Shown: piece by piece, positions 1-9,657 of the stretch
Layout: the number at the start of each line of letters is the position of its first letter
Numbering within the stretch: the first letter of the stretch is position 1
DNA from: Agromyces mangrovi
Lineage (GTDB): Bacteria; Actinomycetota; Actinomycetes; Actinomycetales; Microbacteriaceae
Assembly: GCF_030296695.1 (NCBI RefSeq)
Contig: NZ_AP027737.1
Location: 1,736,001 to 1,800,000, forward strand
Direction of reading: 5' to 3'
Length of the DNA: 64,000 bases
Position numbers and translations under genes: made by a program
Notes under the pieces: generated by a model
What the model saw: the letters and a program-made list of their open reading frames with translations, nothing else
Told to the model about the DNA's origin: nothing
The model's database searches: none

Positions 1-2
1 GC

Positions 3-584
3 GCGAAGCGCGCGATCGGCATCCTCGCCGCGATGGTGCTCGTGCTCGCCACCGGGCTGATCCCCGCGGCGGCCGCAGGGCTCCTCGCGGCGGGCGCGGC
101 GATCCTGCTCAAGGTCGTGAGCGTGCCGCAGGCGTTCCGCAGCATCTCGTGGACCACGGTCGTGCTCGTCGCGGGCATGATCCCCCTCGCGACCGCCTTC
201 ACCGAGACCGGCGCCGCCGACATGGTCGCCGACGGCGTGCTCGCCCTCGTGGGCGACGCCGGGCCGCAGCTCGCCCTGCTCGTGCTGTGCGTGCTCACCT
301 TCGTGATGAGCCAGCTCATCTCGAACGCGGCGACCGTGCTGGTGGTCATCCCGATCGCCACCTCGATCGCCACGTCCTACGACGTGTCGGTGCTGCCGTT
401 CATGATGGCGCTGACGGTCGCGGGCGCCGCGGCCTTCCTCACCCCGGTCGCGACGCCGGCGAACGCCATGGTGCTCGAGCCCGGCGGCTACAAGTTCGGG
501 GATTACTGGAAACTCGGACTCCCGCTCTCGGTATTCTTCGTCGCGATGGCCGTGCTGTACGTGCCCCTGATCTGGAGGTTCTGA
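3..584 (+). CDS. SLC13/ArsB-like ion transporter permease, C-terminal part
   Basis: The reading frame is open from the first bases of the window, so the gene starts upstream and only about 193 residues are seen. They form a chain of hydrophobic helices typical of the second half of SLC13 (DASS) or ArsB-type permeases. The stretch SQLISNAATVLVVIPIA, followed by an FLTPVATPANAMV segment, matches the paired SNT/TPxN-like helical hairpins that bind sodium and dicarboxylate in that superfamily. The protein would sit in the plasma membrane and move an anion such as a dicarboxylate, sulfate or phosphate; the substrate cannot be told. The stop is 3 bases before the next gene, so both are probably co-transcribed. 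Confidence 0.72.
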   Translation, partial: AKRAIGILAAMVLVLATGLIPAAAAGLLAAGAAILLKVVSVPQAFRSISWTTVVLVAGMIPLATAFTETGAADMVADGVLALVGDAGPQLALLVLCVLTFVMSQLISNAATVLVVIPIATSIATSYDVSVLPFMMALTVAGAAAFLTPVATPANAMVLEPGGYKFGDYWKLGLPLSVFFVAMAVLYVPLIWRF

Positions 585-587
585 CCC

Positions 588-1211
588 GTGAGCGAACCGA
601 CCCGCGTGCTGCCGAAGCCCGGCTGGTACCCCGACCCGAACGGCAGCGGTCGCCGGCGCTGGTGGACCGGCCTCGGCTGGAGCGACCGGTTCGCCGAACC
701 GGGGCAGATCGCCGGCCTCTCGCGCAGCGGCTCGACCTCGAACGAGTCGCTGTACGGCGAGTGGATCTGGCTCGTGCTGGTGCTGCCGTACGTGCCGGCA
801 CTCGGGATGTTCTTCATCGACTGGCAGCGGTTCATCGCCCTGCTGACCTCGCCGAACCCCGACATGGTCGAACTCGCTCCGCTGCAGTTGATCCTCGACC
901 CCGCCTACCTCTTCGTCGTCATCGGCGGGTGGGTGTCGTACTTCCTGGTGATCGCGTTCGCGGCGGCCGACCGGGCGCGGCTGAAGCGGGTCGGCGTCGA
1001 TCGACCGTTCCACTGGGCGTTCGCGATCATCTCGGCCAACATCTACGTGATCGGGCGCAGCATCGTCGTGAACCGACGCGCCGGGGCGGGCGGGCTCGCA
1101 CCGATCTGGGTGCTGCTCGGGCTGATCGCCCTGTCGTCCGTCGTGGGGGCGCTCGTCGGCGTCTGGATCGGCCGCGAGTTCTTCGAGACGGTGTACGCGG
1201 TCTACGGCTGA
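588..1211 (+). CDS. DUF2510 domain membrane protein
   Basis: The N-terminal 45 residues carry the DUF2510 signature of actinobacterial membrane proteins: PGWYPDPNGSGRRRWW followed by the G(L)GWSDRF turn. After a polar linker come four predicted membrane helices at about residues 60-82, 100-128, 142-162 and 166-192. The start is GTG at 588, three bases after the previous stop, so it reads as the last gene of the permease operon. DUF2510 is a short WYxDP domain fused to many unrelated membrane modules and its role is not known. No catalytic motif is visible. Confidence 0.8.
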   Translation: MSEPTRVLPKPGWYPDPNGSGRRRWWTGLGWSDRFAEPGQIAGLSRSGSTSNESLYGEWIWLVLVLPYVPALGMFFIDWQRFIALLTSPNPDMVELAPLQLILDPAYLFVVIGGWVSYFLVIAFAAADRARLKRVGVDRPFHWAFAIISANIYVIGRSIVVNRRAGAGGLAPIWVLLGLIALSSVVGALVGVWIGREFFETVYAVYG

Positions 1212-1239
1212 TCGTCAGCCGATCGGGGTACCGTCAGGT

Positions 1240-2156
1240 ATGGCCGGTCACCGCGGCGACGACGCGTCCGGCGGGTCGACCAGGTGGCGCCCCGGGCGCA
1301 CCGGTCGGCGCAACCCGCCGACATGGAGCCGTGCGCTCGCCGAGGGCGACGACGCCGGGTTCTTCGGGCCGGGCAGTGCCGTGTGGGCGGTCAACGGCGC
1401 GCTGCCGACGCTGGTCGCGGGCATCCGCGCCCTGCTGCTCCAGACGCTCCACCCCGGCGCGATGGCGGGCGTGGCCGACTGGTCGCGCTACCACGAGGAC
1501 CCGCTCGGCCGGCTCGACGGCACGGTGCGCTGGATCGCGGTCACGACGTTCGGCGATCGACGGGCGGCGACGGATGCCTCGGCCTTCGTCTCGCGCCTGC
1601 ACGAGCGCGTGCGCGGCACGTACGTCGACGCGTCCGGTGTCGAACGCGAGTACTCGGCCGGCGACGAGCACCTGCTGCGCTGGGTGCACGACGCCTTCAC
1701 CGAGGCGTTCATCGGCGCCCACCTCACCTGGGGCGGGCCGATCCCGGGCGGACCGGACGCGTACGTGCGCGAGTGGGCGACGGCCGGCCGGCTCATGGGC
1801 GTGACCGACCCGCCCGAGTCGCTCGCGGCGCTGCGCGCCGAGCTCGACGCGTTCGCGGCCGAGTCGAAGTACGACGAGCGGGTCGCCCACGCGGTCGGCT
1901 GGCTGCGGCACCCGAAGCTGCCGGGTCTCACCGGCGCGCTCTACCCGATCTTCTTCGGCGGTGCGGTGGCATCGCTCACCGACGAGCAGCGGCGGATGCT
2001 CCGCCTGCGGCGCCCGCGCTGGCCCGCGATCACCGCGACGCGGTTCCTGCTGTGGGGTCTGCGCATGACGGCGGGGAAGTCGCCGAGCGAGGAGGCGGCC
2101 AGGCAGCGAGTGGCCCGCCTGGAGGCATCCGCCCCCTGCACTCGGCGGAGACGTAG
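1240..2156 (+). CDS. Oxygenase MpaB family protein (DUF2236), frameshifted near the C-terminus
   Basis: The protein fits the MpaB/latex-clearing-protein-like family (DUF2236), heme-dependent or related oxygenases often annotated as oxygenase MpaB family. Hallmarks seen are FFGPGSAVWAVNG near residue 40, LLQTLHPGAMAGVADWSRY near residue 70 and a HLTWGG segment near residue 165. In the uninterrupted frame the ORF does not stop until 2478 and runs far into the antisense strand of the next gene, adding an Arg/Ser/Thr-rich tail unlike the family. Adding one C to the C5 run at 2132-2136 gives a natural end (A-P-L-H-S-A-E-T-stop) at 2156, three bases before the convergent acetyltransferase. That restored span of about 305 residues is the usual family length. 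Confidence 0.78.
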
Positions 2157-2159
2157 CCC

Positions 2160-2714
2160 CTACGCGTCGACGGCCTTCGCGGGCACGTCGCGCAGGTCGA
2201 CCGACCAGGCGCGCACGCGCACGGTGCCGCCGCGGCGCCCGGGGTACTCCTGCTCGCCCTCGTCGCGGAAGCCGAGCCGACGGCAGAGCGCGTTCGACGG
2301 CAGGTTCTCGACCATCGGGAACGCCACGAGCAGCGCGCGCTCGGGGGTGCGGTGCGCCGCCGCATCCGCCACCAGCAGCCGCATCGCGCGGGTCGCGTAC
2401 CCGCGGTCCTGGTACGGCGTGTGCACGCTCCAGCCCGACTCGAACACCGGCCGGCCGTGCCACTCGTCCTCCCAGTAGCCGACCGAACCCACGGGGTCGG
2501 GCACGCCCTCGACCTCGATGCGGAACATGCGGGCGTCGCCCGTCTCCCACGACCGCAGGTAGCGGGCGTGCCGCTTCAGCAGGGCCGCGTGCGACTCGGG
2601 GCCGCCGAGGTACTGCGTCATGCGCCGCGTGTTGCTGTGCACGAGCACGGGGAGGTCGTCGGTCGACCAGCGTTCGAGGCTGAGGACCGGATCCCGGTGC
2701 GGCGCCGCGGGCAT
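2160..2714 (-). CDS. GNAT family N-acetyltransferase (RimJ/RimL type)
   Basis: A 184-residue protein with the GNAT fold as used by RimJ/RimL-like enzymes. The acetyl-CoA binding region is seen as YQDRGYATRAMRLL (Q-x-x-G-Y-A form of the R/Q-x-x-G-x-G/A loop), preceded by a GSVGYWEDEW beta strand and followed by the ENLPSNALCRRLGF helix that is typical of the family. It would transfer acetyl from acetyl-CoA to an amine, either a protein N-terminus, an antibiotic or a small molecule; the acceptor cannot be deduced. It starts one base after the stop of the AI-2E-type transporter gene, so the two form an operon on the minus strand. Confidence 0.88.
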   Translation of the reverse strand: MPAAPHRDPVLSLERWSTDDLPVLVHSNTRRMTQYLGGPESHAALLKRHARYLRSWETGDARMFRIEVEGVPDPVGSVGYWEDEWHGRPVFESGWSVHTPYQDRGYATRAMRLLVADAAAHRTPERALLVAFPMVENLPSNALCRRLGFRDEGEQEYPGRRGGTVRVRAWSVDLRDVPAKAVDA

Positions 2715-2715
2715 G

Positions 2716-3941
2716 TCAGCGGCCCTCGGTGCCCGCTTCGCCGGGTGCAGCGGGTGCAGCGGATGCCTCGGGGTCGGGCGGCGGCGCGTCCGCGACCGGC
2801 TCCGGTGGGGCGTCCGACGCGTTCCAGGTCTTGATGATCGCCCACGACACGGCCGCGATCGGCACCGACAGGATGGCGCCGATGATGCCGCCGAGGATGG
2901 TGCCCGCGGTCAGCGCGACCAGGATGACCAGCGGGTGCAGCTTCAGCGACTGCGCCATCACGACCGGCTGGAGGAAGTTGCCCTCGAGCTGGTTGACGCC
3001 GATGACGATCGCGATCACGATGAGCGCCGCGACCGGGCCGTTGGCGACCAGCGCGATGAGCGCCGCGAGCGCGCCGGCGACCGTCGCACCCACGAGCGGC
3101 ACGAACGCGCCGATGAACACGATCACGCTGAGCGGCAGCCAGAGCGGCACCTGCAGGATCGCGAGGCCCACGCCGATGCCGATCGCATCGACCGCGGCGA
3201 TGATCGCCGTGCCGCGGATGTACCCGCCCAGCACCGTCACGCCGGTGCGGCCGACCCGGCGCCCGCGCGCGAGCGCCGCGCCGCGGAACGGCGTCAGGAA
3301 GAACTCCCAGATGACGTCGCCGTCCTTCAGGAAGAAGAACAGGATGACGACGCCGAGCACGAGCCCGGTGGCGACCTGCGCCGCCGCCGAGACGCCCGCG
3401 ATGGCGCCCGATCCGAACTGCGCGCTCGTGAGGAAGTCGATGACCCAGTCGATCGAGTCGTCGATGAGCCCTTGGTCGATGGGGAACGGCCCGTCGAGCA
3501 CCCACACGCGCAGCTCCTCGAACCCCTCGAGCGCCGACTCGTAGAGCTCGTCCCACTGGTCGCGCACGGCGAACACGATGGCCGTGACGAGGCCGCCGAA
3601 GACGAGGATGCCGCCGAGCAGCGTGACCCACGCCGCGAGGATCGGCGACAGCCCGAGCCGGCGCAGCCAGCCCACCAGGGGGCCGCTGCCGCCGCGATGA
3701 TGATCGCGAGCAGCACCGGGATCACGACGAGCTTCAGCTGCACCCCCGCGATCACCACGAGCGACACGATCGCGACGATCGCGAGCAGCTGCACCGCGCG
3801 GATCGACCAGCGGCCGAGATGGTCGGTCCAGAGTTCGCTCAGGGTGGGCCGGTGAGCGGATGCGTCGTGGTCGGCGCCGCGCTCAGGGGCATCCGCTCGC
3901 CCTGCCGCCCTCGCAGGGGTCGTCGTATCGTCGTCGCTCAT
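2716..3941 (-). CDS. AI-2E family transporter (YdiK/TqsA type), frameshifted
   Basis: An integral membrane protein of the AI-2E/PerM exporter family, about 405 residues when reassembled. An N-terminal piece starts at 3941 behind a GGGAGG-like ribosome site and carries the first helices (VQLLAIVAIVSLVVIAGV). The rest continues in another frame with the cytoplasmic insert and the conserved late part: FFFLKDG, GYIRGTAIIAAVDAIGIG, FVPLVGATVAGALAAL and NQLEGNFLQPVVM. One extra G in the G5 run at 3678-3682 joins the two parts without loss (A-A-A-P-L-V-G-W-L). The C-terminal 35 residues are Pro/Ala-rich. The family exports small solutes or exchanges ions; substrate unknown. GNAT follows in the same operon. 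Confidence 0.82.
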
Positions 3942-4020
3942 CGGGCCTCCCTCGTGCGGCGCGGTCGCCTTCCCCCATCACACCCGAGCCGGGCCCGTGA
4001 GGGAAGGGGGTGGACGGATG

Positions 4021-6146
4021 CTACTCGCCCGACGGGTGCGCGCCCGCCGCGTCGATCACCCAGGCGTAGGAGAACGCGCGCTCGCGCCACGCCTTGTACC
4101 GCCCCGAGACGCCGCCGTGCCCCGCGGCCATCTCGATCTTCAGCTGCGCGTCGGCGCCGACGTCGCGCAGGCGCGCGACCCACTTCGCCGGCTCGACGTA
4201 GAGCACGCGCGTGTCGTTCAGGCTCGTCACAGCGAGGATCGGCGGGTAGTGCGTCTCGTGCACGTTCTCGTACGGGGTGTACGACTTCATGTAGCGGTAC
4301 ACCTCGGGGTCGTGCAGCGGGTCGCCCCACTCGTCCCACTCGATGACGGTGAGCGGCAGGTCGGGGTCGAGGATGCTGGTCAGCGCATCGACGAACGGCA
4401 CCTCGGCGAGGATGCCCGAGAACAGCTTCGGTGCGAGGTTCGCGACCGCGCCCATCAGCAGCCCGCCGGCGCTGCCGCCCTGCGCGACCAGGCGGTCGGG
4501 CGCGGTCCAGTCGTCGTCGATGAGCTGCTCGGCGCACGCCACGAAGTCGGTGAACGTGTTGCGCTTGTGCAGCTGCTTGCCGTGCTCGTACCAGAGCCGA
4601 CCCATCTCGCCGCCGCCGCGCACGTGCGCGACCGCGAAGATCATGCCGCGGTCGAGGAGGCTCAGGCGCGGGATGCCGAAGCCCGGATCGATCGAGTGCT
4701 CGTACGAGCCGTAGCCGTAGAGCAGGGTGGGCGCCGGGGTGCCGGGCGTGACGAGGTCGCGCCGGTAGACGAGCGAGATCGGGATGCGCGTGCCGTCGTC
4801 GGCCGTCGCCCAGACGCGCCGCTGCTCGTAGTCGGCCGGGTCGTACCCGCCCAGCACGGGCTGCTGCTTGCGCAGCTTCAGCTCGCCGGTCTCGACGACG
4901 TAGTCGGAGACGGTCGCGGGGGTCACGAAGCTCGTGTACCCGATGCGGAGCGTCGGCTGCGTCCACTCGGGGTTGCCGCGCACGCCCACCGAGAACAGCT
5001 CCTCGTCGAAGGTCAGCTCGTGCGGGGTGTCGTCGTGGTTCGCGCCCTGCGGCACGCGTGCGACGGCGACGCGGGGGAGCCCCTCGCGGCGGTACTCGAC
5101 GGCGACGAAGTCGCGGAACGCGTCGACGCCCTCGAGCCGGATGCGGTCGCTGTGCGGCACGAGCATGCGCCGCTCGCCCTGCGGGTCGTCGGCGTCGACG
5201 CTCACGAGCTCGAAGTTCACGGCGCCGTCGTTGTGGAGGATGAGCAGACGGTCGTGCCCGCGCGCGACGGCGTGCTCGATCTCGTACTCGACGCCGCGCA
5301 CGCGCGGCCACACGACGCGGAACTCGCCGGTCGGGTCGGAGGCGTCCAGCAGGTGCGCCTCGCTCGTGATGTTCGAGCCCGCCTCGATGACCAGGTACTT
5401 GCGGCTGCGGGTGAGGCCCACGCCGATCCAGAACTGCTCGTCGGGCTCGTGGAACACCTGCACGTCATCGGATGCCGCGGAGCCGACCTCGTGCCGCCAG
5501 ATCGTGTCCGGGCGCCAGGCGTCGTCGACGGTCGCGTAGAACACGTAGCGCCCGCTCGGGTCGAAGAGGGCGCCGCCCGCGGTGTTCGGGATCTCGTCGG
5601 CGAACTCGTCGCCCGTGGCATCCGACCGCAGCGACCGCAGGCGGATCGTGTAGCGCTCGTCGCCCTCGGTGTCGGTCGCGTAGAGCAGGGTGTCGCCGTC
5701 CTCGCTCACGTCGAAGCTGCCGAGCGAGAAGAAGTCGTGGCCCTCGGCCTCGACGTTGGCGTCGAGCAGCACCTGCTCGCCGGGCAGCGAGCCGCCGTCC
5801 TCGGGCAGCTGCGGCGGGTCCCAGTCGTCGGGGCCGGTCGCGGGCACCCGGCAGTGGATGCCGTACTGCTGCCCCTCGACCGTGCGCGAGTAGTACCACC
5901 ACGCTCCCTCGCGCGCGGGCACCGACAGGTCGGTCTCCTTGGTGCGGTGCCTGATCTCCTCGAACAACTGCTCCTGCAGCAGCGTCAGGTGCTCGTTGCG
6001 CGCCTTCGTGTAGGCGTTCTCCTCGTGCAGGTGCGCGAGCACCTCGGGGAGTCCTTGTCGCGCAGCCACTCGTACGGATCGTGGAACGTGTCGCCGTGGT
6101 GCGTGCGTTCGGTCGGGCGCTTCGGAGTGTCGGGCGGAGTGAGCAC
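4021..6146 (-). CDS. S9 family oligopeptidase (oligopeptidase B-like), frameshifted near the N-terminus
   Basis: A prolyl oligopeptidase family serine peptidase of about 708 residues with the usual order: short N-terminal helix, seven-bladed beta-propeller, then alpha/beta-hydrolase domain. The nucleophile lies in GGSAGG, the acid in SLNDTRV and the histidine in AGHGGVSGR. These, with YGSYEHSIDPGF and HVRGGGEMGR, are the PtrB signature, so cleavage after Arg/Lys in short peptides is likely. The main ORF opens only at 6069. The true N-terminus lies upstream in another frame (PPDTPKRPTERTHHGD, FHDPYEWLRDKD) from a GTG at 6146; one extra G in the G4 run at 6046-6049 joins them as KDSPEVLAHLHEENAY. 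No signal peptide, so probably cytosolic. Confidence 0.88.
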
Positions 6147-6244
6147 GGGTTCAGCGTACGTCGTGGGGTGCGGCCCGGCGAGGGTCGGGGCTCGGCGGGG
6201 GCTGCCCGGCCCGGGCCGGCCCGGCGAGGAGTAGCGTCGGAGCC

Positions 6245-6664
6245 ATGACGCAGGGGGAGAGCGGAACGGGGCGCGTGCGGCAGCTGCGGCTGGTCGTCGA
6301 GGCCGAGGACTTCGAGGAGGCGCTCGCGTTCTACCGCGACGTGCTGGGCATGCCCGAGCAGGAGGCGTACGAGGCCGACGGCGGCGCGAGGGTCGTGATC
6401 CTCGACGCCGGGCGCGCGACGCTCGAGCTCGCGAACCCGGCGCAGACGCGCATGATCGACGACGTCGAGGTGGGCCGGAAGGTGGCCGGGCACCTGCGCG
6501 TCGCCTTCGAGGTGTCGGATGCGGCTGAGGTGGCATCCGACCTGTCCGATGCGGGGGCGACCGTCGTGGCCCCGCCGACCGAGACGCCGTGGCGCTCGCT
6601 GAACGCGCGCTTCGACGGCCCGGCCGGGCTGCACCTCACGGTGTTCCAGGAGCTCGACGACTGA
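6245..6664 (+). CDS. VOC family (glyoxalase/bleomycin resistance-like) protein
   Basis: A 139-residue single-module vicinal oxygen chelate protein with the beta-alpha-beta-beta-beta arrangement repeated twice. It shows FYRDVLGMPEQEAYE in the first half and a C-terminal GLHLTVFQELD strand, where a metal ligand glutamate would normally lie at the end of the last strand. Members include glyoxalase I, fosfomycin and bleomycin resistance proteins and methylmalonyl-CoA epimerase; nothing here decides between them. The gene stands alone, diverging from the peptidase gene and ending 27 bases before the convergent HAD gene. Confidence 0.83.
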   Translation: MTQGESGTGRVRQLRLVVEAEDFEEALAFYRDVLGMPEQEAYEADGGARVVILDAGRATLELANPAQTRMIDDVEVGRKVAGHLRVAFEVSDAAEVASDLSDAGATVVAPPTETPWRSLNARFDGPAGLHLTVFQELDD

Positions 6665-6691
6665 GACGCCGTGCCCGTGCCGCGGCTCGGG

Positions 6692-7384
6692 TCAGCCCAG
6701 CAGGCGGGCGCGCAGCTGCTCGATCGAGTGCACGACCGCCATCGCCTCGCCCGCCTCGAGCGGCGAGCCGTAGCCCCACTCGACCATGATCGTCGGCACG
6801 TCGTTCACGGCCGCGCCGAGCGCGTCGTAGCCGCGGTCGCCGACCATGACGGGGTTCGACACGTCGACGCCCCGCTCGCGCAGGCGGCGCAGCGCCTCGG
6901 CGACGATGTCGCTCTTGGCCGAGCGCGTCTCGTCTTCGCTCGCGCCGACGATCACGTCGAAGTGCTGCGCGAGGCCGTGGTGCTCGAGGATCTTCGTGGC
7001 CAGCAGCTCGGGCTTGCTCGTGGCCAGCGAGAGCGGGATGTCGCTCATGCCGAGCGCCTCGATGAGGCCCGCCATGCCGGGGAAGACCGGCGCGTGCAGC
7101 GCGTGCCCCGCGTAGTGGTCGCGGTAGACGTCGATGGCGTGCATGGTCTGCTCGTCGTTGAAGCCGCCGTGCATGCGCATGGTGTCGGTCAGGGGAGGGC
7201 CGACGAACAGGGTGAGCTCGTCGTCGTTCGGAACGGGGAGGCCGAGCGTGGTGAAGGTGTGCTTCAGCGAGTCGATGATGCCCGGCGCCGAGTCGGTGAC
7301 GGTGCCGTCGAGGTCGAGGAGCACGGCCGACCAGCTTCGGGTCGCGGTCGGCGTGGGGGAAATGGATTCGGACACGGCGGCCAT
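6692..7384 (-). CDS. HAD family hydrolase, phosphoglycolate phosphatase-like
   Basis: A 230-residue haloacid dehalogenase-type phosphatase of the Gph/PGP-like subclass (cap type C1). Motif I is LLDLDGTVTDSAPGI, motif II is the SLATSKPELL strand (S/T then K nearby), and the acidic motif lies in VMVGDRGYDALGAA. The first aspartate of motif I is the phosphate acceptor and the second the general acid in this family. The start ATG at 7384 was chosen because homology begins soon after it; the frame stays open upstream. It is last in an MFS-nucS-HAD minus-strand run. The substrate may be phosphoglycolate or another small phosphoester. Confidence 0.86.
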   Translation of the reverse strand: MAAVSESISPTPTATRSWSAVLLDLDGTVTDSAPGIIDSLKHTFTTLGLPVPNDDELTLFVGPPLTDTMRMHGGFNDEQTMHAIDVYRDHYAGHALHAPVFPGMAGLIEALGMSDIPLSLATSKPELLATKILEHHGLAQHFDVIVGASEDETRSAKSDIVAEALRRLRERGVDVSNPVMVGDRGYDALGAAVNDVPTIMVEWGYGSPLEAGEAMAVVHSIEQLRARLLG

Positions 7385-7461
7385 GGTACGCCCGAACGCT
7401 GAAAACGCTCTCACCGCGTTCGGGGGTACCCCGCGGCTATCCGGGTGCGTGCCCGGCCGGG

Positions 7462-8157
7462 TCAGAAGAGCGTCGGCCGCCCGCTGTCGACGCCCTTCAT
7501 GGCGTCGTAGTCGAGCACGACGCAGCGGATGCCGCGGTCCTCGGCGAGCGTGCGCGCCTGCGGCTTGATCTCCTGCGCGGCGAACACGCCCTGCACCGGT
7601 GCGAGCAGCGGGTCGCGGTTCATCAGCTCGAGGTAGCGGGTGAGCTGCTCGACGCCGTCGATGTCGCCGCGGCGCTTCAGCTCGACTGCGACCGATGCGC
7701 CCGAGGCATCCGTCGCCAGGATGTCGACCGGCCCGATCGCGGTCATGTACTCGCGGCGCACGAGGCGGTAGCCGTCGCCGAGGAGGTCGATCTGCTCGGC
7801 GAGCAGCGCCTGCAGGTGCGACTCGACGCCGTCCTTCTGCAGGCCCGGGTCGACGCCGAGCTCGTGCGCCGAGTCGTGCAGCACCTCGTGCACCGACACG
7901 ATGAGCTGGTCGTCGGTCTTCGCGTGGGTCACGCGCCAGCGCTCGGTGATGCCGGCGGCGGCCTGCTCGTCGTCGGGCGCCTCGACCGCGAGCGCGCACG
8001 GCGGGCTCATCCAGTTCAGCGGCTTGTAGCTGCCGCCGTCGGAGTGCACGAGCACGCTGCCGTCGGCCTTCAGCACGAGCAGCCGCGTGGCGAGCGGCAG
8101 GTGCGCCGAGAGACGGCCGGCGTAGTCGACGGAGCAGCGGGCGATGACGAGGCGCAC
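7462..8157 (-). CDS. nucS: Endonuclease NucS, mismatch-specific
   Basis: A 231-residue protein that matches the actinobacterial and archaeal NucS/EndoMS family over its full length. The N-terminal DNA-binding half carries [10 protein letters not shown] and the C-terminal RecB-like nuclease half carries [29 protein letters not shown], with the expected Asp, Glu-x-Lys and Gln active residues. The C-terminus ends RPTLF, the short sliding-clamp (DnaN) binding tail known in this family. In actinobacteria that lack MutS and MutL, NucS cuts both strands at mismatches and keeps mutation and recombination between diverged DNA low. It lies nine bases after the MFS gene start-stop junction and before the HAD gene. 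Confidence 0.95.
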   Translation of the reverse strand: MRLVIARCSVDYAGRLSAHLPLATRLLVLKADGSVLVHSDGGSYKPLNWMSPPCALAVEAPDDEQAAAGITERWRVTHAKTDDQLIVSVHEVLHDSAHELGVDPGLQKDGVESHLQALLAEQIDLLGDGYRLVRREYMTAIGPVDILATDASGASVAVELKRRGDIDGVEQLTRYLELMNRDPLLAPVQGVFAAQEIKPQARTLAEDRGIRCVVLDYDAMKGVDSGRPTLF

Positions 8158-8166
8158 CGTGCGATT

Positions 8167-9474
8167 CTACGGGCCGGTGACGGATGCCTCCGGCTCGCCC
8201 GCGGCCGTGCGCGAGCGCTCGCGCGCGGCGGGCGCCGCGAGGCCCGAGAGCACCATGAGCCCGAGCACGACGAGCAGCCCGTTGAGGATGCCGAACGCCT
8301 CGCCGAGGAACCCGATGAGCGGCGGGCCGACGAGGAACGCCATGTAGCCGATGATCGCCACGGCGCTCACGCGGGCGGCCGACTGCGTCGGGTGGTCGGC
8401 CGCGGCCGACATGCCGACGGGGAAGCCGAGCGACGCGCCGAGGCCCCAGAGCACGGCGCCGGCCACGAGCATCCAGGTCTCGGTGCCGAAGATGAACAGC
8501 GCGAGGCCCGATACGGCGATGACCGCGAGCGCCCGCAGCACGGGCACGCGACCGAACCGGTCGAGCACCGGCCCGCCGAGCACGCGGCCGGCCGTCATCG
8601 CGACCATGAACGCGGTGAGCATGAGCGCGCCCGCCGTCTCGTCGAAGCCGTGGCCGTCGACGGTCGCGATGGCGATCCAGTCGTTCGCCGACCCCTCGGC
8701 GAACGCCATGCCGAGCACGACCACGCCGATGAGCAGCAGGCGGGGGTCGCCCCAGACGCTGAGCCCCGCGCGCAGGCGATCCGACCAGGGCCGGCGCCCC
8801 GGGGCATCCGTCGCCTCGTCGTCGTGCGGGGCCGGGTCGCCGACCTCGTCGCGACGCGGCACGAAGCGCACGGCGATGACCACGCCGACCACGACGACGA
8901 CCGCGACCGCGCCGAGGTGCACGGCGACCGACGTGCCGAACGAGGTGAGCGCCGCCGCGAGCGCGGCGCCGGCGACCGTGCCGAAGCTGAAGAACGCGTG
9001 CATGAGCGGCATGATCGTGCGGCCGATCTCTCGCTCCGCCTCAGCGGCGTCGACGTTCATCATCACGTCGACCGCGCCGTTGCCGAGCCCGAACAGGGCC
9101 AGGCCGATCGCGACCAGGGGCAGCGAGCCGAAGAGCGTCGAGCCGATGCCGATCGCGACGAGGCCGAGGGCCGCGGTCGACAGGCCGGTCACCATGCCCG
9201 CGCGGGCGCCCATGCGGGCGAGCACGGGCGGCGCGATGATGAGGCCGACGACGGATGCCCCGGAGCCGGCGAGCAGCACGAGCCCGACCGACGCGGTCGA
9301 GAGGCCGACGTCGTCGCGGATCGCGGGCAGGCGAGCGACCCAGGCGGCGAGGCCGAAGCCCGCCAGGAAGAACGTGGCGAACATGGCGTTGCGCCACGCG
9401 GCGAGCTCGCGGCGATCGCGCGTGCTGCCGGAGGGCACGAAGGTGGGCTGCGTCTGCGGGGCGGGGCTGGTCAT
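8167..9474 (-). CDS. MFS transporter
   Basis: A 435-residue major facilitator with twelve predicted helices split in two halves by a charged loop around residues 205-230 (DEVGDPAPHDDEATDAPGRR). The first helix pair holds FLAGFGLAAWVARLPAIRDD, seen in FucP/YbjJ-like MFS members of actinobacteria. It belongs to the group that includes inner membrane protein YbjJ and putative sugar or drug exporters; no substrate motif is decisive. It is the first gene of the minus-strand run MFS-nucS-HAD and is read away from the LacI gene at 9658, with a palindromic operator between them, so LacI may control it. Confidence 0.85.
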   Translation of the reverse strand: MTSPAPQTQPTFVPSGSTRDRRELAAWRNAMFATFFLAGFGLAAWVARLPAIRDDVGLSTASVGLVLLAGSGASVVGLIIAPPVLARMGARAGMVTGLSTAALGLVAIGIGSTLFGSLPLVAIGLALFGLGNGAVDVMMNVDAAEAEREIGRTIMPLMHAFFSFGTVAGAALAAALTSFGTSVAVHLGAVAVVVVVGVVIAVRFVPRRDEVGDPAPHDDEATDAPGRRPWSDRLRAGLSVWGDPRLLLIGVVVLGMAFAEGSANDWIAIATVDGHGFDETAGALMLTAFMVAMTAGRVLGGPVLDRFGRVPVLRALAVIAVSGLALFIFGTETWMLVAGAVLWGLGASLGFPVGMSAAADHPTQSAARVSAVAIIGYMAFLVGPPLIGFLGEAFGILNGLLVVLGLMVLSGLAAPAARERSRTAAGEPEASVTGP

Positions 9475-9513
9475 CGAATCTCGCTGGAGTGGGGATGGTT
9501 CGCCCCGAGCGGG

Positions 9514-9529
9514 GTCGAATCGATTCGAC
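9514..9529. promoter_or_regulatory. 16-bp perfect palindrome, likely LacI operator
   Basis: The site GTCGAATCGATTCGAC is perfectly self-complementary with a central CG, the layout expected for LacI-family operators. It lies 40 bases upstream of the MFS start on the minus strand and 129 bases before the LacI gene at 9658, so it could serve autoregulation and control of the divergent MFS-nucS-HAD run. Confidence 0.55.
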
Positions 9530-9657
9530 TAGACTACCCTGTGCACGGAGAACGGGACAAGCGCCGCGATGGCGCACCATGGGTGGACGCCGTCCCGAGG
9601 CATCCGCCCCGCTCGCCGCCGTGACTCGCGACCACCACCGCAACCCCCGAGGACCGA

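Noticed and set aside
2157..2478. Extended C-terminus of the MpaB-like protein to 2478
   Set aside because: The tail is antisense to the acetyltransferase gene and unlike the family; a one-base shift at a C5 run gives a natural stop at 2156.
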